Source: Mycolicibacterium sp. CR10 (lineage in GTDB: Bacteria; Actinomycetota; Actinomycetes; Mycobacteriales; Mycobacteriaceae). Taken from it: a stretch of DNA of 64,000 nucleotides. Where the stretch lies: positions 186,001 through 250,000 of the forward strand of contig NZ_STGE01000068.1 of the NCBI RefSeq assembly GCF_005222675.1, written 5' to 3'. The translations under genes and the position numbers were made by a program. This document shows positions 55,978-64,000 of the stretch, piece after piece. The notes below the pieces were generated by a model. The model saw nothing but the letters and a program-made list of their open reading frames with translations. It had not been told where the DNA came from and searched no databases. How positions within the stretch are numbered: position 1 is the stretch's first letter; each line of letters opens with the position of its first letter.

Positions 55978-57572
55978 GGAGCTGATCCTTCCAGGGCGGG
56001 GGTCTCGGTGTCACCTACGGCGACCGGCAGGGTGAATCGGAATCGGGTCCCGTCGGTGTAGGACGAATCGATCCAGATGGTCCCGCCGTGGTGTTCGACG
56101 ATCTTCTTGCACAGCGCCAGCCCGATACCGGTGCCGCTGTAGGCGTCTCGGGCGTGTAACCGCTGGAAGATGACGAAAACCTTGTCGACAAATTCGGGGG
56201 CGACGCCGATCCCGTTGTCCGACAACGTGAACGACCACTGAGGGTCATCCTCGTCGGTGCCCTTGCCGCATTCGATGACGACGCGCGGCTGCACACCCTC
56301 CCGACGGAACTTCACGGCGTTTCCGATCAAGTTCTGCCAGAGCATCGCCAACAGCGTGGGGTCGCCCTTGATGGTTGGCAGACCATCGGGCGGGCGCTCG
56401 ATCACCGCGTTCGCCTCCTCGACGGAGACCGCGAGGTTCGCCAGGGCCGCATCCAGAGTGCCGTCCAGGTCGACGTCGATGTCGGCGGCGTTGAGCCGGC
56501 CGACCCGCGAAAAGGTGAGCAGGTCGTTGATGAGTACCTGCATGCGCTTTGCCCCGTCGACCGCGAAGCCGATGTACTCGGTTCCGCGCTCGTCGAGTTG
56601 GTCGCCGTAGCGCTTCTCGAGAAGCTGACAGAACGACGCAACCTTGCGCAGCGGTTCCTGCAGATCATGGGATGCCACGTAAGCGAACTGCTCGAGTTCG
56701 GCGTTGGAACGCCGGAGCTCCTCGGCCTGGCTGTCGAGCGCCTCGGTGGCTGCCCGGGAGGCCTCGAGCTCGTCGACGATCCGCTGTCGCATGTCCTCCA
56801 CATCCATGGCGATGGCGCGGATGTCCTTGGGCCCCTTCGGGTGGATGCGTTCGGAGAAGTTCCCTTGCGCGATGCGCCGGCACGCCGCCGCCAGCGCCGA
56901 TAGCGGACGGACCAGCGCACTCTGCATGAGTACGGCCAGCAACAGCACCGTCACCGCGAACGCCACCACCATCGCGATCAGAACCGCGGTGCGCCAGGAG
57001 CGGATCTGGTCGAGCTCTGCGACGCCGTCGGCGCGGGCCTGCGACAGGCGCTCGTTCTGCACGTCGAACAGCGTGCGCAGTCGGTCGAATTCGGTCTTGC
57101 CCAGCGCGGAGGACTGCGCGGGATCAACACCCGCGCCGCCGGATTGAACGGCAGCGATGACGGGCTCGGCATACGACGTGCGCCACGATCCCGAGGCCTG
57201 TTCGATCGCGTCCAGGTCCTCGAGCAGGTCGGGACGATCCTGTTCCAGGATCCGGATCTCCGCCGCCGCCTCCTGCTCGACCTGCCTGCCATCGCCGTAG
57301 GGAGCCAGGAACGCCGCGTCCGCCGTGATCAGGTATCCGCGTACCGCCGTCTCCTGATCGCGGAGTGCGGCCTGCAACCGGTAGGCCTCCACGCGCGCAG
57401 GCTGGATGTTCTGGATGAGTTGTCCGGATACCTGGTCGGTGCGGTTCAGCAGGATGGCCACGATGACACCGCCGAGGAGTACCACCAGGCCCATCACCGA
57501 CAACACCAGGTACTGCCAGCCCTGCACCGTCAGTCCAGCCGCCAGGGTCCGGCGCTCGCGGGACGGGTTCAT
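55974..57572 (-). CDS. Sensor histidine kinase with CHASE3-like and HAMP domains
   Basis: A 532-residue membrane kinase. Residues 22-43 and about 195-217 are transmembrane; between them lies a CHASE3-type helical sensor (ARVEAYRLQAALRDQETAVR). HAMP follows, then a coiled coil, and the H-box FAYVASHDLQEPLRK with H302. The N-box NLIGNAVKF and G-boxes DNGIGV and SGTGIGLAL are present. Earlier open frame is spurious; ATG 57572 overlaps the RR-PP2C stop (ATGA). It should respond to an external or envelope signal and phosphorylate the neighbouring receivers. Confidence 0.9.
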   Translation of the reverse strand: MNPSRERRTLAAGLTVQGWQYLVLSVMGLVVLLGGVIVAILLNRTDQVSGQLIQNIQPARVEAYRLQAALRDQETAVRGYLITADAAFLAPYGDGRQVEQEAAAEIRILEQDRPDLLEDLDAIEQASGSWRTSYAEPVIAAVQSGGAGVDPAQSSALGKTEFDRLRTLFDVQNERLSQARADGVAELDQIRSWRTAVLIAMVVAFAVTVLLLAVLMQSALVRPLSALAAACRRIAQGNFSERIHPKGPKDIRAIAMDVEDMRQRIVDELEASRAATEALDSQAEELRRSNAELEQFAYVASHDLQEPLRKVASFCQLLEKRYGDQLDERGTEYIGFAVDGAKRMQVLINDLLTFSRVGRLNAADIDVDLDGTLDAALANLAVSVEEANAVIERPPDGLPTIKGDPTLLAMLWQNLIGNAVKFRREGVQPRVVIECGKGTDEDDPQWSFTLSDNGIGVAPEFVDKVFVIFQRLHARDAYSGTGIGLALCKKIVEHHGGTIWIDSSYTDGTRFRFTLPVAVGDTETPALEGSAP

Positions 57573-58789
57573 GTCTGCGGTGTCCGCTCCACCCGCACCA
57601 CGGCGATGTCGTCGCCGATCCCGCCGTGTGACTGTGCCCTCTCCTCGACGGCATCGATCAGCGCGTCGACGAACTCGCGACCCGGCAGCGCGGCGAATGA
57701 GCGGGCCAGTTCCAGCAGTCCGGCCTCGCCGAGTCGCTCGTTGCCCCGCCCGATGTGTCCCTCGAACAATCCGTCGGTGAGCAGCACAAGGCCTTTCCCC
57801 TCGGGCAGTTCGACCTGCTGCGGCGCCCACTGGCCCGCGCGCAGCCCCAATGCCGGACCGCCTGGGGGTTCGACCCAATCCACGGTGCCCCCGCCGTGCA
57901 ACAACATCCCGGGGTGACCGGCCCGCACCGCGCTGATGTGCGACCCGTGCGGCGGTATCGCCAGGCTGAGCACCGTCGCGAAAATGCCCTTGCCCGCCCG
58001 CTCGGCGCGCAGAATTCGCTCGAGCTCTCGCATCCGATCGGATCCCCGCAGGTTGGCGAAAGTCAGCGCACGCCAAGCGATCCGCAGCGCGACGCCCAGA
58101 GCGGCTTCGTCGGGACCGTGCCCCGCCACGTCGCCGATCATCACATGCACGGTGCGGTCCGGAGTCTGTACGAAGTCGTAAAAATCGCCGCCGAGCAGGG
58201 CGTTCTCCCGGCTCGGCCGGTACTGGGTGACAATCTCGACACCCGGGTCTTCGAGCAGCAAGGGGGAGGGGAGCAGGCCTCGTTCCAACCGCGCGTTCTC
58301 CCGGGCCCGTAACTCGCTGGCATGCAGGTCGACGGCGGTCAGCTCAGCGCGCTTGCGCTCGATGGCGTAACGCACGGCCCGTCGCAGCATCTCGGGATCC
58401 ACCCGGCCCTTGACCAGGTAGTCCTGCGCACCCGAGGCCACCGCCGAGACACCGACGTGCTCGTCGTTGAGTCCGGTCAGCACCACAACCGGAATCGTGG
58501 AATCCTGCTTGGCGATCCGGGTCAGCCCGTTGATGCCGTCGGTGTCGTGCAGGTGCAGATCCAGCAGGATGCAGTCCGGGCGGGCACGGGCGATCTCGGC
58601 CTCGGCGGCGGCCATGGACTCCGCCCAGATCACCCGGGTGTCGAAGCTGGCGTCGGCGATCAGCTCTTCGACGATGATCGCGTCGGCACGGTCGTCCTCG
58701 ACCAGGAGCAGCGACAATTCCTCGCTGTCACTCGGCACGCGCATGTGCCCTGAAACCCCCGTCGGCACGCGCCCGGGGCGCGCACTCAT
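57569..58789 (-). CDS. Response regulator with PP2C (SpoIIE-type) phosphatase domain
   Basis: A 406-residue RsbU/SpoIIE-like protein. Residues 25-145 are a receiver with D77 in CILLDLHLHDTDG and the switch VVVLTG. A short coiled coil leads to a PP2C phosphatase: LLGGDFYDFVQTPDRTVHVM, MIGDVAGHGPDEAALG and GLVLLTDGLFEG give the metal-ligand Asp residues, with IGDDIAVVRV at the end. It should dephosphorylate a STAS antagonist, such as the one at 43.7 kb. Starts at ATG 58789 (AAAGGA) and ATG 58744 are possible. It leads a coupled three-gene operon. Confidence 0.87.
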   Translation of the reverse strand: MSARPGRVPTGVSGHMRVPSDSEELSLLLVEDDRADAIIVEELIADASFDTRVIWAESMAAAEAEIARARPDCILLDLHLHDTDGINGLTRIAKQDSTIPVVVLTGLNDEHVGVSAVASGAQDYLVKGRVDPEMLRRAVRYAIERKRAELTAVDLHASELRARENARLERGLLPSPLLLEDPGVEIVTQYRPSRENALLGGDFYDFVQTPDRTVHVMIGDVAGHGPDEAALGVALRIAWRALTFANLRGSDRMRELERILRAERAGKGIFATVLSLAIPPHGSHISAVRAGHPGMLLHGGGTVDWVEPPGGPALGLRAGQWAPQQVELPEGKGLVLLTDGLFEGHIGRGNERLGEAGLLELARSFAALPGREFVDALIDAVEERAQSHGGIGDDIAVVRVERTPQT

Positions 58790-58922
58790 CACGTCCTTTG
58801 ACAATTTCCCGACAATACCTTGGGCATGCCGCCGCACGGGCGACGCGGCGTTGCGGGCCGTCGTCGTGGCACCGGCGCTGGTAAATTGCGACCGGTCGCG
58901 GTCGTGATCGGGGAGGCGGCCA

Positions 58923-60197
58923 GTGCCATTTCCTCGAGCGACGAGCAGCGACGGACCGCAGAATCCCGATGAAATGAGGCGTGTGCGCACCGGCGAGATC
59001 AGGGCTTTGTCCGGCCTCCGCATCGTTGCCGCCCTCTGGGTTGTGCTCTTTCACTACCGCCCCCTGGTGGCCGAGGCGTCGCCCGCCGTCAGCACCGCTC
59101 TGGCACCGGTGCTCAACGCCGGGGCGCAGGGCGTCGACTTGTTCTTCATTCTCAGCGGTTTCGTCCTGACGTGGAACTACCTCGACCGGATGGGGGAGTC
59201 CTTCTCGATCCGGTCGACCCTGCGTTTTCTGTGGCTGCGGCTGGCGCGGGTGTGGCCGGTGTATCTGGTGACGATGCACCTGGCCGCGGCGTTCGCGGTC
59301 TTCACGCTCTACGTGGGCGGCTATCCGCTTCCGCCGCCGGTCATCGAATCGATCAATGCCCTGAGCTGGCTCAAGCAGGTGCTGCTGGTGCAGCTCTGGT
59401 TCCAGCCCTACTTCGACGGGTCCAGCTGGGACGGGCCGGCGTGGTCGATCAGCGCGGAGTGGCTGGCGTACTTGCTGTTTGGCGGTCTGGTGCTGATCAT
59501 CTTCCGGATCGCGTCGGCAACCCGGGCGCGCGGACTCATCTGGCTGGCGGTCGCGGCCGCCCTCGCCCCGACACTGCTGCTCCTCACGCACGGAGTGTTC
59601 TACACGCCGTGGAGTTGGCTCCCACGGATCGTCATGCAGTTCACTGCGGGCGCCCTGGCATGCGCTGCGGTACGAAAACTCCAGCTCTCTGAGCGGTCGC
59701 GGAAGGCCTCCGGGGTGGCCGCGCTGCTGATCGGAGCGGCGGTCATCGGTGGGGTGTACCTGCTCGACGCCTATCCGCCGGGCGACATGCTCGACGCAGG
59801 CGGCCTCGTCGATGTCCTGTTCGTGCCGCTGGTGATCACGCTGTCGATCGGCGCGGGCACGCTGCCCGCGGTGTTGTCCACCCGGGTGCTGGTGTACCTC
59901 GGCCACATCTCGTTCGGGCTGTACATGGTCCACGAAATCGTGCACACCGTGTGGAATTGGACCGTCCAGCAATTTGAGATCACACTGACGCCGAGCTGGT
60001 CGGCGAAGTTGATCGTGATCGGCCTCATTCTCATCTCGGGCCTCGTGGCGGCGTTGCTCTATCACGTGGTGGAGGAGCCCGCCCGACGCTGGATGCGCCG
60101 CATGGTCGAGTCGAAGGACCCGAAGGACGCGCAGGCCACAGCGACCGCTGATCACCCACACGCCAAGCTGCAATCGGTCGCCGCGCGCGCCGGATAA
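58923..60197 (+). CDS. Membrane acyltransferase (Acyltransferase_3 family)
   Basis: A 424-residue protein with about ten transmembrane helices. The catalytic His is in VLFHYRPLV, and GVDLFFILSGFVLTWNYLDR plus LRLARVWPVYL carry the family's Arg/Pro pattern. It ends with VVEEPARRWMRRMV. These proteins transfer acyl groups onto sugars or glycolipids at the membrane. GGGAGG precedes GTG 58923. It is followed after 61 bases by an SGNH hydrolase gene, a partner found with it or fused to it in O-acetyltransferase systems such as OatA. Confidence 0.85.
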   Translation: MPFPRATSSDGPQNPDEMRRVRTGEIRALSGLRIVAALWVVLFHYRPLVAEASPAVSTALAPVLNAGAQGVDLFFILSGFVLTWNYLDRMGESFSIRSTLRFLWLRLARVWPVYLVTMHLAAAFAVFTLYVGGYPLPPPVIESINALSWLKQVLLVQLWFQPYFDGSSWDGPAWSISAEWLAYLLFGGLVLIIFRIASATRARGLIWLAVAAALAPTLLLLTHGVFYTPWSWLPRIVMQFTAGALACAAVRKLQLSERSRKASGVAALLIGAAVIGGVYLLDAYPPGDMLDAGGLVDVLFVPLVITLSIGAGTLPAVLSTRVLVYLGHISFGLYMVHEIVHTVWNWTVQQFEITLTPSWSAKLIVIGLILISGLVAALLYHVVEEPARRWMRRMVESKDPKDAQATATADHPHAKLQSVAARAG

Positions 60198-60246
60198 CGG
60201 TTCGAATGCGCGGCGAGTCGAGCCGGGATCGGGGCTCCGGCGACCC

Positions 60247-60252
60247 TAGGCT
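60247..60252 (+). promoter_or_regulatory. -10 hexamer TAGGCT, leaderless promoter of the SGNH hydrolase
   Basis: TAGGCT, then GGTCCG and GTG 60259. The six-base gap fits initiation at the GTG and gives the gene its own promoter. Confidence 0.5.
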
Positions 60253-60258
60253 GGTCCG

Positions 60259-60948
60259 GTGAGTCGGCTGCTGACACTGGTGCTGGCGGTCGCTGTGCTG
60301 TTCGGCACCCTCAACCCGCAGGGTCCGCACGTTCAGCGGCACGACGTGCGCCTCGCGGATTACGCCGTCAACCGCATTGCGGTGATCGGCGACTCGTACA
60401 CGACCGGAAGCGACCAGGGCGGCACGGGCACGGCAGGGTGGCCGACCCAGGTGTGGCGGGCGCTGAGCGATCACGGCATCGCCGTCACTCCCACGGTGGC
60501 CGCTGAGGGCGGTGCCGGTTACTGCACCCGCGGCAATCAGGGCAACGTCTTTGAGGACCTGACCGTCAGGGCGGTCAAGCCCTCCGATGTGCTCGTCGTG
60601 TTCTTCGGGTCGCGCAACGACAAGGACGTCGACCCGACGCGGCTGTCGATCACGATGTACGGCACGTTCAAGTTGGCCCGCCAGATCGCCCGGTCGGCGA
60701 AGTTTCTCGTGATCGGGCCACCGTGGCCGACGGCGGATCCGCCACCGAACATCCGGCGGATTCGCGACGTGCTCGGTTATCAGGCCGAACTGGCGGGGGC
60801 GACCTTCGTCGACCCGATCGCTGCCCGTTGGTTCGTCGGCAGGCCCGAGCTGATCGGCGCCGACGGCGTGCATCCGACCGACGCCGGCCACACCTATATG
60901 GCGGAGAAGCTCGCCCCGTTGATCGGCGCTCAGCTCAACCCGTACTGA
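60259..60948 (+). CDS. Exported SGNH/GDSL hydrolase
   Basis: A 229-residue protein. The N-terminal hydrophobic MSRLLTLVLAVAVLFGTLNP is a signal or anchor. Block I is AVIGDSYTTG with the Ser nucleophile, block III FFGSRNDKDVDP supplies Asn, and the block V pair is GADGVHPTDAGHTY with Asp and His. It is probably an esterase or deacetylase outside the membrane. With the upstream acyltransferase it may form a cut-and-add pair for acyl decorations of polysaccharide or glycolipid. Its substrate is unknown. Confidence 0.82.
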   Translation: MSRLLTLVLAVAVLFGTLNPQGPHVQRHDVRLADYAVNRIAVIGDSYTTGSDQGGTGTAGWPTQVWRALSDHGIAVTPTVAAEGGAGYCTRGNQGNVFEDLTVRAVKPSDVLVVFFGSRNDKDVDPTRLSITMYGTFKLARQIARSAKFLVIGPPWPTADPPPNIRRIRDVLGYQAELAGATFVDPIAARWFVGRPELIGADGVHPTDAGHTYMAEKLAPLIGAQLNPY

Positions 60949-60950
60949 CC

Positions 60951-61013
60951 CTGCCGTCGTTGAGGCTGCGCCTGCCGACGTTGAGACTGCGCCTGCCGAC
61001 GTTGAGACTGCGC
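60951..61013. repeat. Three tandem 21-bp repeats
   Basis: Three head-to-tail copies of a 21-bp unit (60951-60971, 60972-60992, 60993-61013) start CTGCCGWCGTTGAG and end CTGCGC. Copies 2 and 3 are identical, copy 1 has two changes. They begin two bases after the SGNH stop and resemble a small minisatellite. Confidence 0.9.
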
Positions 61014-61014
61014 T

Positions 61015-61047
61015 CAGGGCGGGGCTTACTCGAACTTTCCCGCCCTG
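61015..61047 (+). terminator. Hairpin CAGGGCGGG / CCCGCCCTG
   Basis: A perfect 9-bp stem with a 15-base loop just after the tandem repeats. It could end the SGNH transcript; no T-run follows. Confidence 0.5.
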
Positions 61048-61065
61048 GGCGCAGTGCGAACGACA

Positions 61066-61105
61066 AAGGGGCACCCAGCCTGAAAACCCAAGCCGGGCGC
61101 CCCTT
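61066..61105 (-). terminator. Intrinsic terminator of katG
   Basis: Read on the minus strand, a GC-rich stem (AAGGGGC... with ...GCCCCTT, interrupted by a few mismatches) encloses the loop GGTTTT and is followed by CTTTGT. It lies 15 bases beyond the katG stop. Confidence 0.75.
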
Positions 61106-61119
61106 CATCTGCTATCGGT

Positions 61120-63354
61120 CTAGGACTCGAGTCCCTTGCCGGCGTCGTAGCGATCGGCATCGAGCACCTTGGCGAACGCGGCGGCGAAGTCCTTGACGAA
61201 CTTCTCCTTGGCGTCGTCCTCGGCGTACACCTCGGCCACCGCCCGCAGCTGCGAGTTCGAGCCGAAGAGCAGATCGACACGGGTGCCGGTCCACTTCTGC
61301 GCCCCGGTGGCACGGTCGGAGCCGACGTAGGTTCCGTCGTCCGCGGGAGACGGCTTCCACTCGGTCCCCATGTCGAGGAGGTTGACGAAGAAGTCGTTCG
61401 TCAACATCCCCGGCCTGTCGGTGAGAACACCGTGCTTCGAGTCACCGAAGTTCGTGCCGAGCACCCTCAGTCCGCCCACCAGAACGGTCATCTCGGGAGC
61501 CGACAGACCGAGCAGGTTCGCGCGGTCCACCAGCCGGAACTCGGCCGGCAGTTGACCACCCTTGCCCAGGTAGTTGCGGAAACCGTCAGCGCCGGGCTCC
61601 AAGTACGAGAACGACTCCACGTCGGTCTGCTCCTGGGTGGCGTCGCCACGGCCTGAGGTGAAGGGCACCTCGATGTCGAAGCCGGCATCCTTGGCCGCCT
61701 TCTCGACACCGACCACGCCGCCGAGCACCACCACATCGGCGAACGACGCCTTGGTACCGGACGACTGCTGGATCTCCTCGAGCTTGCGGATCACCTGAGC
61801 CAGCTCGTCGGGCTCGTTGACCTCCCAGCCCAGCTGCGGCTGCAGCCGGATGCGGCCGCCGTTGGCGCCACCGCGCTTGTCACTCACACGGAATGACGAC
61901 GCGGCTTTCCAGGCGGTCGAAACCAGCTGCGACACAGTCAGACCCGAATCCAGGATGGCTGCCTTGAGAGTGGCGACCTCGTCGGCCGACAACTCGGTTC
62001 CCGCCGGAACCAGGTCCTGCCACACCCAGGTGGTCTTCGGGACCTCGGGGCCGAGGTAGCGGACCACCGGACCCATGTCGCGGTGCAGCAGCTTGAACCA
62101 GGCCTTGGCGAACTCCTCAGCGAGCTCCTCCGGATGGTCGAGCCACCGGCGGGTGATGCGCTCGTAGATCGGATCCTCCCGCATCGCCAAATCCGAGGTC
62201 AGCATCGACGGGTGGGTCTTGCCGCTACCGAAGGCCTCCGGTACCGAGTTGGCCCAGCCGCCGTCCTTCGGCCGCCACTGGTTAGCGCCCGCGGGGCTCT
62301 TGAACAGCTCCCACTCGTTGCCGTAGAGGATCTCCAGGTAGCTGTTGTCCCACTTGGTCGGGGTGTGCGTCCAGATCACCTCGAGGCCGCTGGTGATGGC
62401 GTCCGGGCCGACACCGGTGCCCTGCGGGTTGTGCCAGCCCAGGCCCTGCAGCTCCAGCGGAGCGGCCTCGGGCTCCGGGCCGACGAGCTCGGCGTCACCG
62501 TTGCCGTGCGTCTTGCCGAAGGTGTGGCCACCGACGATCAGGGCCGCGGTCTCGACGTCGTTCATCGCCATCCGGCCGAACGTCTCGCGGATGTCGATCG
62601 CCGATCCCAGCGGATCCGGATTGCCGTTGGGGCCTTCCGGATTGACGTAGATCAGGCCCATCTGTACCGCGGCGAGCGGGTTCTCCAGATCGCGCTTGCC
62701 GGTGTAGCGCTTGTCGTCGAGCCACTCGAGCTCGGGACCCCAGTACACGTCCTCCTCGGGCTCCCAACGGTCCTCGCGGCCGAAGGCGAAGCCGGCGGTC
62801 CTGAAGCCCATGTCCTCCAGCGCGACGTTGCCGGCGTAGACGATCAGGTCGGCCCAGGACAGGTTCTTGCCGTACTTCTTCTTCACCGGCCACAGCAGCC
62901 GGCGGGCCTTGTCCAGGCTGGCGTTGTCCGGCCAGCTGTTCAGCGGGGCGAACCGCTGCATGCCCGCACCGCCGCCGCCGCGGCCGTCTTTGACGCGGTA
63001 GGTGCCTGCGGCATGCCAGGCCATCCGGATGAAAAACGGCCCGTAGTGGCCGAAGTCGGCAGGCCACCACTCCTGCGAGGTCTTCATCACGTCGACGATG
63101 TCGGCGCGCACCGCGTCGACATCGAGGGTCTGCACCGCGGAGCTGTAGTCGAAGCCATCATCGAGCGGGTTGATGACGTCGGGGTTCTTCTGCAGGATCT
63201 TCAGGTTGAGCTGGTTGGGCCACCAGTCCCGGTTGCCGCCGCCCTCGACGGGCGCAGTGACGCGACCGAAACCGGCGGGGCAACCACCTTCGGTCTGGTC
63301 GGTCTGCGCCTCGCCAATCGGCGGGCTGTCTTCAATCGAACGATCCTCAGGCAC
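61120..63354 (-). CDS. katG: Catalase-peroxidase
   Basis: A 744-residue haem enzyme. The distal site is FIRMAWHAAGTYR (Arg, Trp, His), the proximal haem His is in VGGHTFGKTHG. Tyr of LIYVNPEGP and Met of FGRMAMND form the Met-Tyr-Trp adduct with the distal Trp. The Ser equivalent to S315 of M. tuberculosis is present in AITSGLEVIWT. It removes peroxide, oxidises various substrates and activates isoniazid. GGAAGGAA precedes ATG 63354. It follows furA by 36 bases and is co-transcribed with it; a second promoter inside furA is likely. Confidence 0.96.
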   Translation of the reverse strand: MPEDRSIEDSPPIGEAQTDQTEGGCPAGFGRVTAPVEGGGNRDWWPNQLNLKILQKNPDVINPLDDGFDYSSAVQTLDVDAVRADIVDVMKTSQEWWPADFGHYGPFFIRMAWHAAGTYRVKDGRGGGGAGMQRFAPLNSWPDNASLDKARRLLWPVKKKYGKNLSWADLIVYAGNVALEDMGFRTAGFAFGREDRWEPEEDVYWGPELEWLDDKRYTGKRDLENPLAAVQMGLIYVNPEGPNGNPDPLGSAIDIRETFGRMAMNDVETAALIVGGHTFGKTHGNGDAELVGPEPEAAPLELQGLGWHNPQGTGVGPDAITSGLEVIWTHTPTKWDNSYLEILYGNEWELFKSPAGANQWRPKDGGWANSVPEAFGSGKTHPSMLTSDLAMREDPIYERITRRWLDHPEELAEEFAKAWFKLLHRDMGPVVRYLGPEVPKTTWVWQDLVPAGTELSADEVATLKAAILDSGLTVSQLVSTAWKAASSFRVSDKRGGANGGRIRLQPQLGWEVNEPDELAQVIRKLEEIQQSSGTKASFADVVVLGGVVGVEKAAKDAGFDIEVPFTSGRGDATQEQTDVESFSYLEPGADGFRNYLGKGGQLPAEFRLVDRANLLGLSAPEMTVLVGGLRVLGTNFGDSKHGVLTDRPGMLTNDFFVNLLDMGTEWKPSPADDGTYVGSDRATGAQKWTGTRVDLLFGSNSQLRAVAEVYAEDDAKEKFVKDFAAAFAKVLDADRYDAGKGLES

Positions 63355-63390
63355 AGCATTTCCTTCCGTGGGTGGTGAATTGGGCTGTGA

Positions 63391-63840
63391 TCACGGTTGT
63401 GATCGGGAAGCTTCGATTAGCGAGCACTCGGGGCACAGGCCCCAGTAGACGACCTCGGCCTCGTCGACGATGAAGCCGTCCAGGCTGCCTGCCGGGTCGG
63501 ACGGGGTGAGGCAGGGAGCCTCGCCGACTGCGCAGTCCGCGTCGGCGATGGTGCCGCAGGAGCGGCACACGAGATGGTGGTGGTTGTCGCCCACCCGTGA
63601 CTCGTAGCGCGCGACCGAGCCCGACGGCTGGATCTTGCGCACCAGGCCCACCGTCGTCAGCGCCGCCAGCACGTCATAGACAGCTTGGCGCGACACGTCG
63701 GGCAGAGCGGTTTTCACGGCACCGAAAATCGTGTCGGTGTCGGCGTGTGGATGCCCTTGAACGGCTTCCAGAACCGCTACCCTCGGACGCGTCACGCGGA
63801 GGTCCGCGCCGCGGAGCAGATCCGCGTAGTCCGAAGTCAC
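63391..63840 (-). CDS. furA: Fur-family repressor FurA
   Basis: A 149-residue regulator. HTH region GADLRVTRPRVAVLEAVQGH then FGAVKTALPDVSRQAVYDVL, the metal site RVGDNHHHLVCRSCGTIADA, and CxxC of WGLCPECS. It represses its own operon including katG and is released by peroxide or metal change. GTG 63840 is taken because TTGACT-17-TAGACC lies seven bases before it, like the leaderless furA promoter known in mycobacteria; ATG 63843 is one codon earlier. It diverges from the Dabb-like gene by 81 bases. Confidence 0.93.
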   Translation of the reverse strand: MTSDYADLLRGADLRVTRPRVAVLEAVQGHPHADTDTIFGAVKTALPDVSRQAVYDVLAALTTVGLVRKIQPSGSVARYESRVGDNHHHLVCRSCGTIADADCAVGEAPCLTPSDPAGSLDGFIVDEAEVVYWGLCPECSLIEASRSQP

Positions 63841-63847
63841 CATTAGA

Positions 63848-63876
63848 GGTCTACGCCGTTTTTTGGACTGAGTCAA
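63848..63876 (-). promoter_or_regulatory. furA promoter and probable FurA operator
   Basis: On the minus strand TTGACT (63871-63876) and TAGACC (63848-63853) are 17 bases apart, followed by 7 bases to GTG 63840. The AT-rich area around TTGACT is where FurA binds in other mycobacteria. Confidence 0.6.
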
Positions 63877-63909
63877 GTATTTCTTCGCAGGTGGGTCTAG
63901 CTGCACTGT

Positions 63910-63915
63910 TAGGGT
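63910..63915 (+). promoter_or_regulatory. -10 hexamer TAGGGT, leaderless promoter
   Basis: TAGGGT, then GATCAA, then GTG 63922. The gap of six bases fits leaderless initiation. Confidence 0.5.
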
Positions 63916-63921
63916 GATCAA

Positions 63922-64000
63922 GTGATCCGAGCCGTCGTTCTCGCCAAGCTGAAGTCCGGCTACGACACCGCCGAGTTAGCGCGGATTCAGCAGGCCTTTT
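63922..64000 (+). CDS. Dabb-like stress-responsive barrel protein, 5' part only
   Basis: Only 26 codons are in the window: VIRAVVLAKLKSGYDTAELA then RIQQAF. The strand-turn-helix start VVLAKLKSGYDTAELARIQ resembles the beginning of Dabb (dimeric alpha/beta barrel) proteins, in which a hydrophobic strand is followed by a helix with a RIQ/ALE pattern. It diverges from furA, and the gap holds the furA promoter and a leaderless -10 for this gene, so peroxide or metal control is possible. The gene runs off the right edge. Confidence 0.5.
   Translation, partial: MIRAVVLAKLKSGYDTAELARIQQAF

Overview
The window comes from a GC-rich mycobacterium, most likely a fast-growing Mycolicibacterium. The grounds are a cyclopropane/mycolic-acid methyltransferase, a PimC-type mannosyltransferase, an LpqH-type 19-kDa lipoprotein, CYP125, an IdeR-type iron box, a furA-katG pair, and many genes whose GTG/ATG start lies 6-8 nt after a TANNNT hexamer (leaderless mRNAs, common in mycobacteria). 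From memory, the order bfrA - MFS efflux - glnA3-like - amidohydrolase, then further on nitronate monooxygenase, cinA, a STAS protein and katG-furA, matches the M. tuberculosis Rv1876-Rv1909c stretch, with many insertions. No rRNA, tRNA, CRISPR array, insertion sequence, integrase or phage block was seen.

Layout. 1-4.5 kb: end of a TetR regulator, a thioesterase, a FUSC transporter, an EthD-like protein and an enoyl-CoA hydratase. 4.5-6.1 kb: an iron-storage locus in which bfd and a tandem-barrel gene diverge from bfrA across two iron boxes. 6.2-11.2 kb: a drug-efflux protein with a winged-helix-like tail, an AhpD-like protein, and a GS-like ligase followed at once by an amidohydrolase, which resembles a split FluG. 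11.2-15.3 kb: two D-aminoacylase-type amidohydrolases around an NTF2-like protein. 15.4-30.4 kb: envelope and lipid genes (pimC, mycolate methyltransferase, L,D-transpeptidase, lipoprotein), agmatinase, threonine dehydratase, two P450s and an XRE/MmyB-type regulator. 30.5-35.1 kb: a molybdopterin oxidoreductase with its TetR, an AraC/VOC pair and a truncated SDR. 35-43.5 kb: an ECF sigma factor without an adjacent anti-sigma, a nitroreductase, a LAL-type LuxR regulator, an MBL hydrolase, nitronate monooxygenase and a HAD hydrolase.

43.6-64 kb: STAS and HATPase genes of a partner-switching module, a 2,4-diaminopentanoate-dehydrogenase-like gene divergent from a hydroxysteroid-type SDR across a KstR-like motif, cinA, a thioesterase/amidase pair, small membrane and secreted proteins, yaaA, and a translationally coupled RR-PP2C / histidine kinase / response regulator operon followed by a phosphodiesterase. 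The window ends with a membrane acyltransferase, an SGNH hydrolase, three tandem 21-bp repeats, katG-furA and the first codons of a Dabb-like gene.

Themes. Iron and oxidative-stress control appears at both ends (bfrA/bfd and furA-katG, with yaaA between). Partner-switching and phosphorelay parts suggest a stress-sigma circuit. Lipid and steroid functions (CYP125, SDR, nitronate monooxygenase, thioesterases, enoyl-CoA hydratase) carry two KstR-consensus sites. All functional calls come from reading motifs and from memory of families; no database search was run.
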